A stretch of 64,000 nt of DNA from Blautia hydrogenotrophica DSM 10507. GTDB taxonomy: Bacteria > Bacillota > Clostridia > Lachnospirales > Lachnospiraceae. Every line of letters begins with the position of its first letter. Positions within the stretch are counted from its first letter, which is position 1. Of the stretch, positions 27,337 to 35,396 are shown one piece after another. Under the pieces are notes generated by a model that was not told the origin of the DNA, searched no databases, and saw nothing but the letters and a program-made list of their open reading frames with translations. The stretch is from positions 3,162,001-3,226,000 of the forward strand of contig NZ_CP136423.1 of NCBI RefSeq assembly GCF_034356035.1, read 5' to 3'. The position numbers were made by a program, and so were the translations under genes.

Positions 27337-27390
27337 ATCGCTGCTAATCCTTTCCTGATCTCTCAATCTTTTCTTCTCCCGGATATGGCC

Positions 27391-28785
27391 TTAGTAGACG
27401 ACCACGGGAGCGCCGATTTCAATATTGTTATAGATGATCTCCGCCTGATCGTAGGGAGTGTTGATACACCCATGGGACCCCTCCGTCAGATAGAGATCTC
27501 CGCCGAATTCTTCCCGCCAATCAGCATCATGAATCCCCACATTGCCATTGATCGGCAGCCAAAAAGTCACATCACTGGCATAATCCTCACCGGTCAAGAC
27601 TGCCGGAGATTTCTTCGCATCCACCGCATAGACCCCTGCCGGCGTATCCCAGCCTTTGCTGTGATTCCCTGTGACCACCGGTGTATCCACGATCAGCTGT
27701 CCGTCCTTATACATCCACATTCTCTGATCTTTCAAGCTGATCTCCACATAGGTATCTCCGATATCATTCGTCGACCGGTCCCAACCTTTGAAGGCATAGA
27801 CCGGCTCCCTCACCTGGGTCTCACCAGACTTAATCGCCTTTATCAGAGCCTTTGTCTCTTTATCTTGGTCGATCGCCCAGCCGTAATCTCCGCCCTTGAC
27901 CCGAATGGTCTCTCCGAGAGCTGTGACAAATTCCCTCGTACACCCGAAGGTATCATAGTCGTAGCCCAGCTGATTGACATATTCTGCCACCTTAGCCTCA
28001 TCTAAGGTATAATTTCCCTTCTTATCCAGTACTAGCCAATTTTTGATTACGTCCTTGTCCACCGTCTCTGTGCGGTCTGCAAAATCATAGGTAATTACCA
28101 CATCTGTCAACTTGTTCATCTGTTTCTGATGTTTCTTCAGCGTCTTGTCGTCCTGATACACGGCCGGTTCCATATAGCAGCCTGCTTCTTCCAGATTCAA
28201 TTCCTGCTCTTGATTCTCCACAGCCTTCTGTACCGCCTCATAAGTCCGCTCCTCATCCAGCTGATTACCCAGCACCTCTGGCACTATCTCAAACCCAGCA
28301 TCCGTCTCCTGAATCGACGCGTCCTGCGGCGCAGTTATATTTTCCTCCTGAAAACAGTTCAGAGATTTCAGTTTTTTCTGAAGCTTCTCCTGGTCATAGG
28401 TGACACCAGTATCCAGCTGGTACGATTTACCCTTGGGTAAAGACAAGACCCAGGCAGCGGTGTTCTGTTTTTTCAATATCTTGCCAATACTGTCATCCGA
28501 CTCATAGGTCAGTCCGATCTCCTCAGCCTCTAGCTTCTCTCTGCCCTCATCTCTCTCGTTAATCGCCAGCGTATAGACAGACACCTCTTCTCTCATATAT
28601 TCCTGCGTCTGCTTTTCAGTCTTGAAAGAACAGTCGACACCGTTAATCTTGGAACCAGGAAGAAAATGTGTCTTAAAAAAGAAGATTCCACCCACATATA
28701 CAGCAAGAGCCAAAACAACAAAAACCACGATCAGGCCAATCAGTACCTTTCTACCCGTACTCATTTTCACTTTCTCTTTTGTCAT
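27391..28785 (-). CDS. Membrane-anchored L,D-transpeptidase (YkuD) with YoaR/VanW-type N-terminal domains
   Basis: 464 residues. A short cytoplasmic tail, one membrane helix (VLIGLIVVFVVLALAVYVGGIFFF), two peptidoglycan-binding-like domains (about 45-330), then a YkuD catalytic domain with IHDADW and SHGCINTPYDQA (Cys-His catalytic site). It forms 3-3 crosslinks or attaches proteins to peptidoglycan outside the membrane. GGGAGGT lies 5 bases before the ATG. It precedes ddl and murF on the same strand, so the four-gene block 24.9-28.8 kb is devoted to wall synthesis. Such enzymes resist many beta-lactams; that is family knowledge. Confidence 0.93.
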   Translation of the reverse strand: MTKEKVKMSTGRKVLIGLIVVFVVLALAVYVGGIFFFKTHFLPGSKINGVDCSFKTEKQTQEYMREEVSVYTLAINERDEGREKLEAEEIGLTYESDDSIGKILKKQNTAAWVLSLPKGKSYQLDTGVTYDQEKLQKKLKSLNCFQEENITAPQDASIQETDAGFEIVPEVLGNQLDEERTYEAVQKAVENQEQELNLEEAGCYMEPAVYQDDKTLKKHQKQMNKLTDVVITYDFADRTETVDKDVIKNWLVLDKKGNYTLDEAKVAEYVNQLGYDYDTFGCTREFVTALGETIRVKGGDYGWAIDQDKETKALIKAIKSGETQVREPVYAFKGWDRSTNDIGDTYVEISLKDQRMWMYKDGQLIVDTPVVTGNHSKGWDTPAGVYAVDAKKSPAVLTGEDYASDVTFWLPINGNVGIHDADWREEFGGDLYLTEGSHGCINTPYDQAEIIYNNIEIGAPVVVY

Positions 28786-28811
28786 TGTTACCTCCCAAGG
28801 GTCCGGTCAGC

Positions 28812-30098
28812 TCAAATCTCACCCAGCAATTTCTCTACGCTCACTAATTTCACACTCAGCACAAAAATCTCCGCGGCCAAAGCCAGTTCCTGTGCGGAGG
28901 GAAGCGTAGGCGCGATGCGGATGTTGGAATCCTTGGGGTCTTTCCCATATGGGAATGTAGCTCCTGCTCCTGTCATAACTACACCTGCTTCTTTCGTCTT
29001 CGCCACAATCGCCTTCGCGCAACCTTCCATGGAATCGAAGGAGATAAAATATCCTCCCTTGGGCTTCGTCCACTGCCCAATGTCCAAACCACTCAACTCT
29101 CTGTCCAAAGTGTTCAACACTGCCTCAAATTTCGGACGTATCAAAGCCGCATGTTTCATCATATGCTCCTCAATGCCCTCGACATCCTTAAAAAATCTTA
29201 CGTGGCGGAGCTGATTGATTTTATCATGGCCTATTGTCTGTGTAGTGATATATTTCTTCACTTCTTCCAGGTTGGCCTTGGAAGCTGCCAATACCGACAC
29301 TCCTGCTCCTGGAAAACTTACCTTCGATGTAGAAGCGAATTCAAGTACTAGATCTGGATTGCCTGCTTTCTCACACTCGGTGATAATATCTAACAAAGAG
29401 TCCTGGTCTTCCTCATACAGATGGTGTACACAGTAAGCGTTGTCCCAGAAAATCCTAAAATCCTTGGCTGCCGGTTTCAGGTTTGCAAAACGTCTCACTG
29501 TCTCGTCTGAGTAGGTATATCCCTGAGGATTGGAATATTTTGGCACACACCAGATACCTTTGATCGCCTCATCCTTGCTCACTAGTTCTTCTACCACATC
29601 CATATCCGGTCCGTCAGGCAGCATTGGAACAGTAATCATCTCGATACCGAAAAACTCTGTCACTTTAAAATGCCTGTCGTAGCCTGGAGACGGGCAGAGA
29701 AATTTCACTTTATCCAGCTTACACCACGGAGTACTTCCCAGAACTCCCTTCAACATACATCGGGACACTGTGTCAAACATGATATTCAAACTGGAATTTC
29801 CGAAGACAATCACATGCTCGGAATCTGTATCTATCATGGAACTCAACAGTCTCTTAGCCTCTGGAATTCCGTCCAGAACACCATAGTTTCTACAGTCCAT
29901 GCCATTTTCACACTTCATGTCACTGCCCGCGTTCACCAAATCTAACATAGGCATCGACAAATCCAGCTGATCTTTGCCCGGTTTTCCTCTAGACATATCC
30001 AGGGAAAGTCCCTTTGCTTTTACCTCGTCAAACTGCTGAGTCAGTTCTTTTTTAAGTTCCAGAAGCTTTTCTCTGTCTAACTGACGATATGCCTTCAT
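28812..30098 (-). CDS. PLP-dependent aminotransferase class I (Asp_aminotransf / PF12897-type)
   Basis: 428 residues. It starts MKAYRQLDREKLLELKKE and carries LDMSRGKPG, typical of the PF12897 aspartate-aminotransferase-like group, not of AspC. The PLP-binding Lys is in ASTSKVSFPGAGVSV (about residue 253), with the NAYCVHHLYEE Asp/Tyr region before it. It is probably cytoplasmic and transfers amino groups between aspartate- or alanine-like donors and 2-oxo acids. GAGGAG precedes the start. It lies 26 bases upstream of the L,D-transpeptidase gene, so it may be the first gene of the wall operon. Confidence 0.85.
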   Translation of the reverse strand: MKAYRQLDREKLLELKKELTQQFDEVKAKGLSLDMSRGKPGKDQLDLSMPMLDLVNAGSDMKCENGMDCRNYGVLDGIPEAKRLLSSMIDTDSEHVIVFGNSSLNIMFDTVSRCMLKGVLGSTPWCKLDKVKFLCPSPGYDRHFKVTEFFGIEMITVPMLPDGPDMDVVEELVSKDEAIKGIWCVPKYSNPQGYTYSDETVRRFANLKPAAKDFRIFWDNAYCVHHLYEEDQDSLLDIITECEKAGNPDLVLEFASTSKVSFPGAGVSVLAASKANLEEVKKYITTQTIGHDKINQLRHVRFFKDVEGIEEHMMKHAALIRPKFEAVLNTLDRELSGLDIGQWTKPKGGYFISFDSMEGCAKAIVAKTKEAGVVMTGAGATFPYGKDPKDSNIRIAPTLPSAQELALAAEIFVLSVKLVSVEKLLGEI

Positions 30099-30396
30099 AT
30101 TTTTTCCTCCTCATTCTATTTATGTACTCTCGTGAATCTGAACATTGAGAATGCATATTTTCTTCGCTGCAATCTAAGTGATATTTTTCATTGTACTATA
30201 TTATTTCTACGAACGTCAACCGCTACAGCATGTGAAATATAGAAAGCCCAAAGCTCTCCAAGCGCATTGTTTTCAGTCAATTCCCTGTGCTAGAGCGCAT
30301 CTCCATGCATATTTTCTATTGATTTTTAGGCCTAGACATCATACAATGAGTAGATGATGATTTCATGAATTTATAACACAGTAAAGGAGTTTACCA
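30099..30396. other. Divergent intergenic region with a promoter for the carboxypeptidase gene
   Basis: A plus-strand promoter is TTGATT (30319-30324), 17 bases, TACAAT (30342-30347), followed 33 bases later by AAAGGAG. The remainder is AT-rich with no RNA gene that I recognise. No obvious promoter for the minus-strand aminotransferase stands out. Confidence 0.5.
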
Positions 30397-31557
30397 ATGA
30401 GCCAATATAGAAACAGACGACAAGCTTCTTCAGGTTCTCCGCAAAATTCCAGAAACAATGCTCGTCTTCAGGCGCAAAGAAGACGCCGCCGCAGAAAGAA
30501 ACGTCAGCTTCGAATCCTCTATACCTTATGTATCCTCATACTGGTGGCCATCGCAGGACTTGTGTTCTGGAAAACACGTGACGGAAGCTCAAAAAATATT
30601 CCAGAAAATCCCGCAGATCTTCAGTCAGAGAATAATGGTTCAGATATTCAAAAAGCCACACCCTCCCCTACCCCGACACCTGTGCCTGTGACTTTGTCCA
30701 TCACCGGAGACGATTTATACAGCCATTACGCTGTCTTAATCCGAAGAAGTACCGGTGAAAAAATCTTTGATCTCAGAAGTGAAGAAAAGATGTTCCCAGC
30801 TTCTATGACTAAGATGATGACCGCTCTAGTAGCTTACGAGCAGCTCTCAGATTTGCAGACGAAAATCACACTGAATCCAGATATGTTTGACAAACTGACC
30901 GAAGAAGGCGCTTCCATGGCTGGTTTCTCAGCTGGCGAAGAAGTTACTGCCTTAGATCTGCTTTATGGTGTGCTCCTACCTTCTGGAGCGGAATGCTGCA
31001 TCGGCTTAGCTGAATACATAGCTGGAGACGAAGAATCCTTTGTGGAATTAATGAATCAAAAAGCCACCGAGCTGGGGATGAATCACACACATTTTTGTAA
31101 TCCCACCGGACTTCACGATGAGAATCACTATACAACTGTGTCAGATATGGCCATACTTCTGGAAGCTCTGCTGGAAAAAGAGGAACTGCGTCAGATCATA
31201 TCCACAACCAGCCACACCAGTACCCCCACAAACCTGCACCCCGAGGGACTCACCTATCCCAGTTCTATGTTCGAAGACATGCCGGCAGACGCCCTGGCAA
31301 GCGGACTGATACTCGGTGGAAAAACTGGCTATACACAGGAAGCAGGGCAATGCTTGGCAAGTTTTGGAAAAGCAGACGGTGAGGAATACATTCTAGTGAC
31401 TGGAAAAACGCCCGGAAATCCAGAAACCGAACCCTACCATATCATTGACGCTTATCGCTGTTATTCTAGCATTACAGTCGGAGACAGTCCCACTCCCGCG
31501 GCAGAAGAGGACACCTTATCGTCTCCCACACCGTCCCCGGAAAGCGCTGCCTTTTAG
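30397..31557 (+). CDS. D-alanyl-D-alanine carboxypeptidase (DacA/PBP5-type), membrane-anchored
   Basis: 386 residues. An Arg-rich cytoplasmic N-terminus (about 1-42) and one membrane helix (LYTLCILILVAIAGLVFW) are followed by a Pro/Thr linker and a serine peptidase S11 domain: SMTKMMTAL (Ser-x-x-Lys), SGAECC in place of the usual Ser-x-Asn, and KTGYTQEAGQC (KTG). It trims the terminal D-Ala of wall pentapeptides. The tail is Pro/Ser/Thr-rich without the PBP5 amphipathic anchor, because the N-terminal helix anchors the protein. Alternative name: serine-type D-Ala-D-Ala carboxypeptidase. Confidence 0.9.
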   Translation: MSQYRNRRQASSGSPQNSRNNARLQAQRRRRRRKKRQLRILYTLCILILVAIAGLVFWKTRDGSSKNIPENPADLQSENNGSDIQKATPSPTPTPVPVTLSITGDDLYSHYAVLIRRSTGEKIFDLRSEEKMFPASMTKMMTALVAYEQLSDLQTKITLNPDMFDKLTEEGASMAGFSAGEEVTALDLLYGVLLPSGAECCIGLAEYIAGDEESFVELMNQKATELGMNHTHFCNPTGLHDENHYTTVSDMAILLEALLEKEELRQIISTTSHTSTPTNLHPEGLTYPSSMFEDMPADALASGLILGGKTGYTQEAGQCLASFGKADGEEYILVTGKTPGNPETEPYHIIDAYRCYSSITVGDSPTPAAEEDTLSSPTPSPESAAF

Positions 31558-31620
31558 ATCACGGTGCTCAGTTACTTACAGCAAACGTCTTTTAACAAAC
31601 AGCAGAAAGGTAATATAATT

Positions 31621-32481
31621 ATGTGGATTGCAGATAATTGGAAAGATTACGAGATTCTGGATACCTCGAAAGGAGAAAAATTAGAGCGCTGGGGAGACTA
31701 TCTTTTAGTCCGTCCAGACCCCCAAGTGATCTGGAATACACCAAAAGTTCATCCCGGTTGGAAAAAGAAAAATGGCCATTACCACCGCAGCAAAAAAGGC
31801 GGAGGGGAGTGGGAATTTTTTCATCTCCCTGAACAGTGGTCCATTCACTATAAAGACCTAACATTTCATCTGAAACCTTTTAGTTTTAAACATACTGGCC
31901 TGTTTCCAGAACAGGCCGCGAATTGGGACTGGTTCTCAGACAAAATCCAAAATGCAGGCAGACCCGTCAAAGTGCTCAATCTGTTCGCGTACACAGGAGG
32001 CGCCACTCTCGCCGCCGCAAAAGCCGGCGCCAGCGTCACCCACGTTGACGCCTCCAAGGGCATGGTCACTTGGGCAAAAGAAAACGCAGCCGCCTCAGGC
32101 CTGAAGGATGCACCCATCCGCTGGCTGGTAGACGACTGTGTAAAATTTGTGCAGCGCGAGATACGCCGCGGCAACCACTATGACGCTATTATCATGGACC
32201 CGCCCTCCTATGGCCGTGGCCCAAAAGGTGAAATCTGGAAAATAGAGGAGTCTATTCACCCCTTTATCCAGCTGTGTGTCAGTCTGCTGAGTGACCATCC
32301 CTTATTCTTTCTGGTCAACTCCTACACCACGGGACTTGCTCCAGCAGTCCTGACTTATATGCTCTGCACGGAGCTAAAGAAATTCTCCGGTTGCGTGGAG
32401 TCTCAGGAAATCGGCCTCCCAGTCACTAGCACCGGGTTAGTGCTGCCCTGCGGAGCATCTGGTCGCTGGGAAGCCAGATAA
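31621..32481 (+). CDS. RlmI-like class I SAM-dependent methyltransferase (PF10672 type)
   Basis: 286 residues from ATG 31621, with AAAGG 9 bases upstream; an ATG at 31564 would add 19 residues of low complexity. A methyltransferase core: LNLFAYTGGATLAAAKAGA (SAM loop, about residue 120), VTHVDASKGMVTWAKENA, WLVDDCVKFV and the catalytic MDPPSYGRGPKGE. This matches 23S rRNA cytosine methyltransferases of the RlmI/RlmL-K class but without the N-terminal PUA domain. Substrate is probably rRNA. The 3' end overlaps the convergent ThrE_2 gene by 45 bases. Confidence 0.82.
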   Translation: MWIADNWKDYEILDTSKGEKLERWGDYLLVRPDPQVIWNTPKVHPGWKKKNGHYHRSKKGGGEWEFFHLPEQWSIHYKDLTFHLKPFSFKHTGLFPEQAANWDWFSDKIQNAGRPVKVLNLFAYTGGATLAAAKAGASVTHVDASKGMVTWAKENAAASGLKDAPIRWLVDDCVKFVQREIRRGNHYDAIIMDPPSYGRGPKGEIWKIEESIHPFIQLCVSLLSDHPLFFLVNSYTTGLAPAVLTYMLCTELKKFSGCVESQEIGLPVTSTGLVLPCGASGRWEAR

Positions 32482-32907
32482 TCCGCGCCTGATCAGTGAG
32501 AAGACCGCCGTCACACAGAGAACACCTCCCGCGATTCCTAACGTAAACAATAACGTTGAGAGCCCCTGATCTGCAAACACCTTCCATTCCTGTCTCAATG
32601 CAGCTTCCATTGTGTGATACAGGGGCCCTCCCGGAATCATCGGAATCATCGCCGCAACCAAAAATACTGTGACTGGCGTCTTCTGTCTTCTCGCCATACA
32701 CTCTGCATAGATCTGAAGAATTGCAGCAGCCCCAAAGCAGCAGACATAATCACTGTCAAAGATCAAATGTAGCCTGTCATAAGCTGCCCATACCAGCAAG
32801 CCTCCTAGAGACACCCAGAACAATTTTTTTCCTCTCAGATTAAACAATATAGAAAAACCCAGAGCTCCTGCCCACGCAGCCAGCACCTGTACCATCGGAT
32901 TTACCAT
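32437..32907 (-). CDS. Threonine/serine exporter, small subunit (ThrE_2 / DUF3815)
   Basis: 156 residues with about five membrane helices (VQVLAAWAGALGFSILFNL, FWVSLGGLLVWAAY, CCFGAAAILQIYAE, VFLVAAMIPMIPGGPLY, LLFTLGIAGGVLCVTAVFSL). IPMIPGGPLY is the family hallmark. It pairs with the DUF1212 subunit encoded 14 bases upstream; together they equal one ThrE exporter of Corynebacterium. The start is ATG 32907 with AAAGGAGG upstream. It likely exports Thr/Ser or dicarboxylates. The end overlaps the convergent methyltransferase gene. Confidence 0.88.
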   Translation of the reverse strand: MVNPMVQVLAAWAGALGFSILFNLRGKKLFWVSLGGLLVWAAYDRLHLIFDSDYVCCFGAAAILQIYAECMARRQKTPVTVFLVAAMIPMIPGGPLYHTMEAALRQEWKVFADQGLSTLLFTLGIAGGVLCVTAVFSLIRRGLSGFPATRCSAGQH

Positions 32908-32921
32908 TCCACCATCCTCCT

Positions 32922-33677
32922 TTAAAACCATAAATTAGAGAGTGCAAATCCCATAGCCATGACCATCGTGGTCAGTGAAGATTCCACAAATCCTACTAAA
33001 CCCGTCACAATATCTTTGGAAAACATATCTCTCATCGAATTTACAAAAACCACTCCGGGTATAAACAAAATAATATTGCCCAGGCTGATCATGTCCACTT
33101 GATTTCCCACTTGAGCCATCACTGCCAGATTCGCAAGCAACCCTCCCAAACAGGAACACAGTAGTATCGTCACAAAAGAATTTGTCTTCTGCCGAACTAA
33201 AAATTCTTCTGTGCACTTTAGTACAATTCCAATCAATGCTGAGACCAAAAGATCCCTTACAGTTCCTCCAAAAAAAGCTGCAAAAGCTCCTGAAATCAAA
33301 GCGCTGGCAAAAAGCTGAACACCAAACGAATACCCTTTTCCCTGACATATCCCGTCGAATTCTTTCCGAATATCCTCGGCGGGCAGTCTCCGTTCACAAA
33401 TTTTACGCGATAGGCAGTTCAATCGGTCCAGCCTATCCAAATCAATATGCAACCCAGAAATTCTCTTAGTCTGCGTCAGGACTTCCCTGTCCTCCAATTC
33501 TACGGTAGTTATAATCGCATTATTCATCGAAAGCACGTCCACCTTTTTTGCCCCATATGCATAGCAAATTCTCGATATCGTGTCTTCCACACGTCCGACT
33601 TCCGCCCCACTTATGAGCATCTTCTCTCCGATGGACATCGCAAAATATAAGTATTCTTCTATCTCTTCTCTAACCAT
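32922..33677 (-). CDS. Threonine/serine exporter, large subunit (ThrE / DUF1212)
   Basis: 251 residues. A cytoplasmic N-terminal domain of about 110 residues (SIGEKMLISGAEVGRVEDTI, typical of DUF1212) is followed by five membrane helices (FASALISGAFAAFFGGTV, DLLVSALIGIVLKC, FVTILLCSCLGGLLANLA, LGNIILFIPGVVFVNSMRD, VGFVESSLTTMVMAMGFAL). GAGGACAG precedes the ATG closely. It forms a two-gene operon with the small subunit; upstream lies the M20 hydrolase gene with a 20-base gap, so the three may be cotranscribed, which could couple amino-acid release by hydrolysis with export. Confidence 0.88.
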   Translation of the reverse strand: MVREEIEEYLYFAMSIGEKMLISGAEVGRVEDTISRICYAYGAKKVDVLSMNNAIITTVELEDREVLTQTKRISGLHIDLDRLDRLNCLSRKICERRLPAEDIRKEFDGICQGKGYSFGVQLFASALISGAFAAFFGGTVRDLLVSALIGIVLKCTEEFLVRQKTNSFVTILLCSCLGGLLANLAVMAQVGNQVDMISLGNIILFIPGVVFVNSMRDMFSKDIVTGLVGFVESSLTTMVMAMGFALSNLWF

Positions 33678-33697
33678 CTGTCCTCTATCACCAAAAC

Positions 33698-34855
33698 TTA
33701 TCCCTTTCTTCTAAATTCTTCCCAAGCCGCCTCCACCAAAGCAGAGTCTTCCAAAAAACGTAGCCCAGTCAAGGCCAAAATTCTTGCCCCTTTTACCATT
33801 CGCTCCATTCCATATGGAAGCATGCTATTCTTTGCAAACGCAATGTTGTGAGCCATACAAGGTTTTTCAAAAATCCGATACTGCGGTTCTAGAGTCGGAA
33901 GCTCCCAACTCACATTCCCCACGTCACTAGAGCCCCCATCCTCTGGAATGTCCTCACAGTCACCCAATTCAGCCATAACTGCTTTTACCACGTCTCTTAA
34001 TACACCGTTATGCTTCATTCCTTTACAGACCGGTTCAAACCAATCATAACTCAACTCACACCCTGTAGCCGTCGCCGCTCCCTTTGCACACAAAATCACT
34101 TTTTGTACCACTTCGTCAAAATAGGTCTGCTCTTCAGAACGAATCTCCAATCTCAGTGTACCCTGGTCCGGAATTACATTCGCGGCTGACCCACCCTTCA
34201 AAACAATGCCGTGGATTCTCGTTCCATCTTTTAACTGTTGCCTCAAAGTACTAACTCCGACATAAAACAGTACCACCGCATCCAGTGCATTGATTCCATC
34301 AAACGGTGCAGAACCAGCATGCGCCGCTTTCCCCGTAAAATGAAAATCTATACCACCGATTCCAATTAGTTTCGGACACAGAGTCGTAACTGACGCAGGA
34401 TGCAGCATCAATGCCAGATCGTATCCGCAAAACGCGCCCCGTTCTGTCAGAAACACCTTTCCTTCTCCTGTCTCCTCTGCCGGTGTTCCAAACACCGCAA
34501 CCTCGCCTCCCAATGTGTCCAATACTTCTGCCAGACCCACAGCCGCACCACAAGACATCGCCGCAATCATATGATGCCCGCACGCATGCCCGATCTCCGG
34601 CAACGCGTCGTATTCCGCGAGAAACGCCAGTCTTGGTCCTTTCCCCGATCTCTTGATCGCCTTAAACGCAGTCTCCATCCCCAGATAATTCTCTTCCACT
34701 TGAAACCCCTGTTTCCGCAGGTAAGCTACAATATATGCACAGCCTTTCCTCTCCGTCATCGCAGTCTCAGGATTCTCATAGAGATATCTCGCCATAGCTT
34801 TCAGGTCATCTGAAATGCTGTCAATCTCACAATTAATCTTCTGCTTTCTCTCCAT
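33698..34855 (-). CDS. M20D-family amidohydrolase / carboxypeptidase
   Basis: 385 residues. The metal-dependent core has LAEYDALPEIGHACGHHMIAA, TPAEETGEGKVFL and the dimerisation domain TGKAAHAGSAPFDGINALDA. It is closest to amidohydrolases that act on N-acyl amino acids, aminobenzoyl-glutamate or peptides (AbgB/PatD-like). Start ATG 34855 is chosen because GAGGAGG lies 5 bases upstream. A palindrome GAACGTCGTTC at 34918-34928 lies in its promoter region and may be an operator. Placement before the ThrE pair suggests a role in amino-acid release. Confidence 0.85.
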   Translation of the reverse strand: MERKQKINCEIDSISDDLKAMARYLYENPETAMTERKGCAYIVAYLRKQGFQVEENYLGMETAFKAIKRSGKGPRLAFLAEYDALPEIGHACGHHMIAAMSCGAAVGLAEVLDTLGGEVAVFGTPAEETGEGKVFLTERGAFCGYDLALMLHPASVTTLCPKLIGIGGIDFHFTGKAAHAGSAPFDGINALDAVVLFYVGVSTLRQQLKDGTRIHGIVLKGGSAANVIPDQGTLRLEIRSEEQTYFDEVVQKVILCAKGAATATGCELSYDWFEPVCKGMKHNGVLRDVVKAVMAELGDCEDIPEDGGSSDVGNVSWELPTLEPQYRIFEKPCMAHNIAFAKNSMLPYGMERMVKGARILALTGLRFLEDSALVEAAWEEFRRKG

Positions 34856-34917
34856 AAAAACCTCCTCTCGCATCCCATTTGATCTATAGCATCCCACCTC
34901 TCATTATTTTCATTTTA

Positions 34918-34928
34918 GAACGTCGTTC
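34918..34928. promoter_or_regulatory. Palindrome in the promoter region of the M20 gene
   Basis: GAACG-T-CGTTC is a perfect 5-1-5 palindrome within TTAGAACGTCGTTCCAA, upstream of a possible extended -10 (TGCTATAGA on the minus strand). Operator function is a guess. The following stretch, 34930-35150, is AT-rich and I see nothing else in it. Confidence 0.3.
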
Positions 34929-35150
34929 CAAAATTGCACTAAAAACCAAAAGAGGCAATCTTAAAGAAAACTGCCAATGCACATGAATTCCGAAAAAACT
35001 ATATATTATAGAAAATTTCAATATGAATATCCTAAATTCACTGTATAATTCAGAATATCATCCTGCATTCAAAAAAACAACTAGGCATAATCACCAAAAT
35101 TTCAGACTTACTTTTGAGCATTATGCAATCAAAAATCCTTTTCTATTTAA

Positions 35151-35341
35151 AATAAAGTGGGCGAGCCCACTTCAACTTCCCCTTCCCCTCAATCTTTGTG
35201 GGGCGCATCCCACTTTGCGCGCCGCTGCAACACCACTTTGCGGTGAACTGCCTTATTGTAACTTGCGTATCCTTAGCGGAATATTTGTGTAATAGGAAAA
35301 AACTTTTACACATTAGTGTAACAAGGTCTTTACTATTGCAA
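35151..35341 (+). repeat. Element A copy 5 (full length)
   Basis: AAGTGGGCGAGCCCACTT hairpin, GCGCGCCGCTGCAACACC, TTGCGGTGAA, CGTATCCTTAGCGGAATAT, and a terminal hairpin TGTAATAG (35288-35295) with CTATTGCA (35333-35340) around an ACACATTAGTGTAACAAGG-type loop. The end runs straight into the metG terminator T-tract. Confidence 0.85.
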
Positions 35342-35375
35342 AAAAAGAGCCGTCTGTTTTTTGACAGCTCTTTTT
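35342..35375. terminator. metG terminator
   Basis: AAAAAGAGCCGTC (35342-35354) pairs with GACAGCTCTTTTT (35363-35375), one mismatch. On the minus strand it ends in CTTTTTTTGC, which continues into element A copy 5. Confidence 0.8.
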
Positions 35376-35396
35376 CATATCCCTGCTTTTTATACT

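Noticed and set aside
28666..29214. 182-residue plus-strand ORF
   Set aside because: Antisense to the well-supported L,D-transpeptidase and aminotransferase genes.
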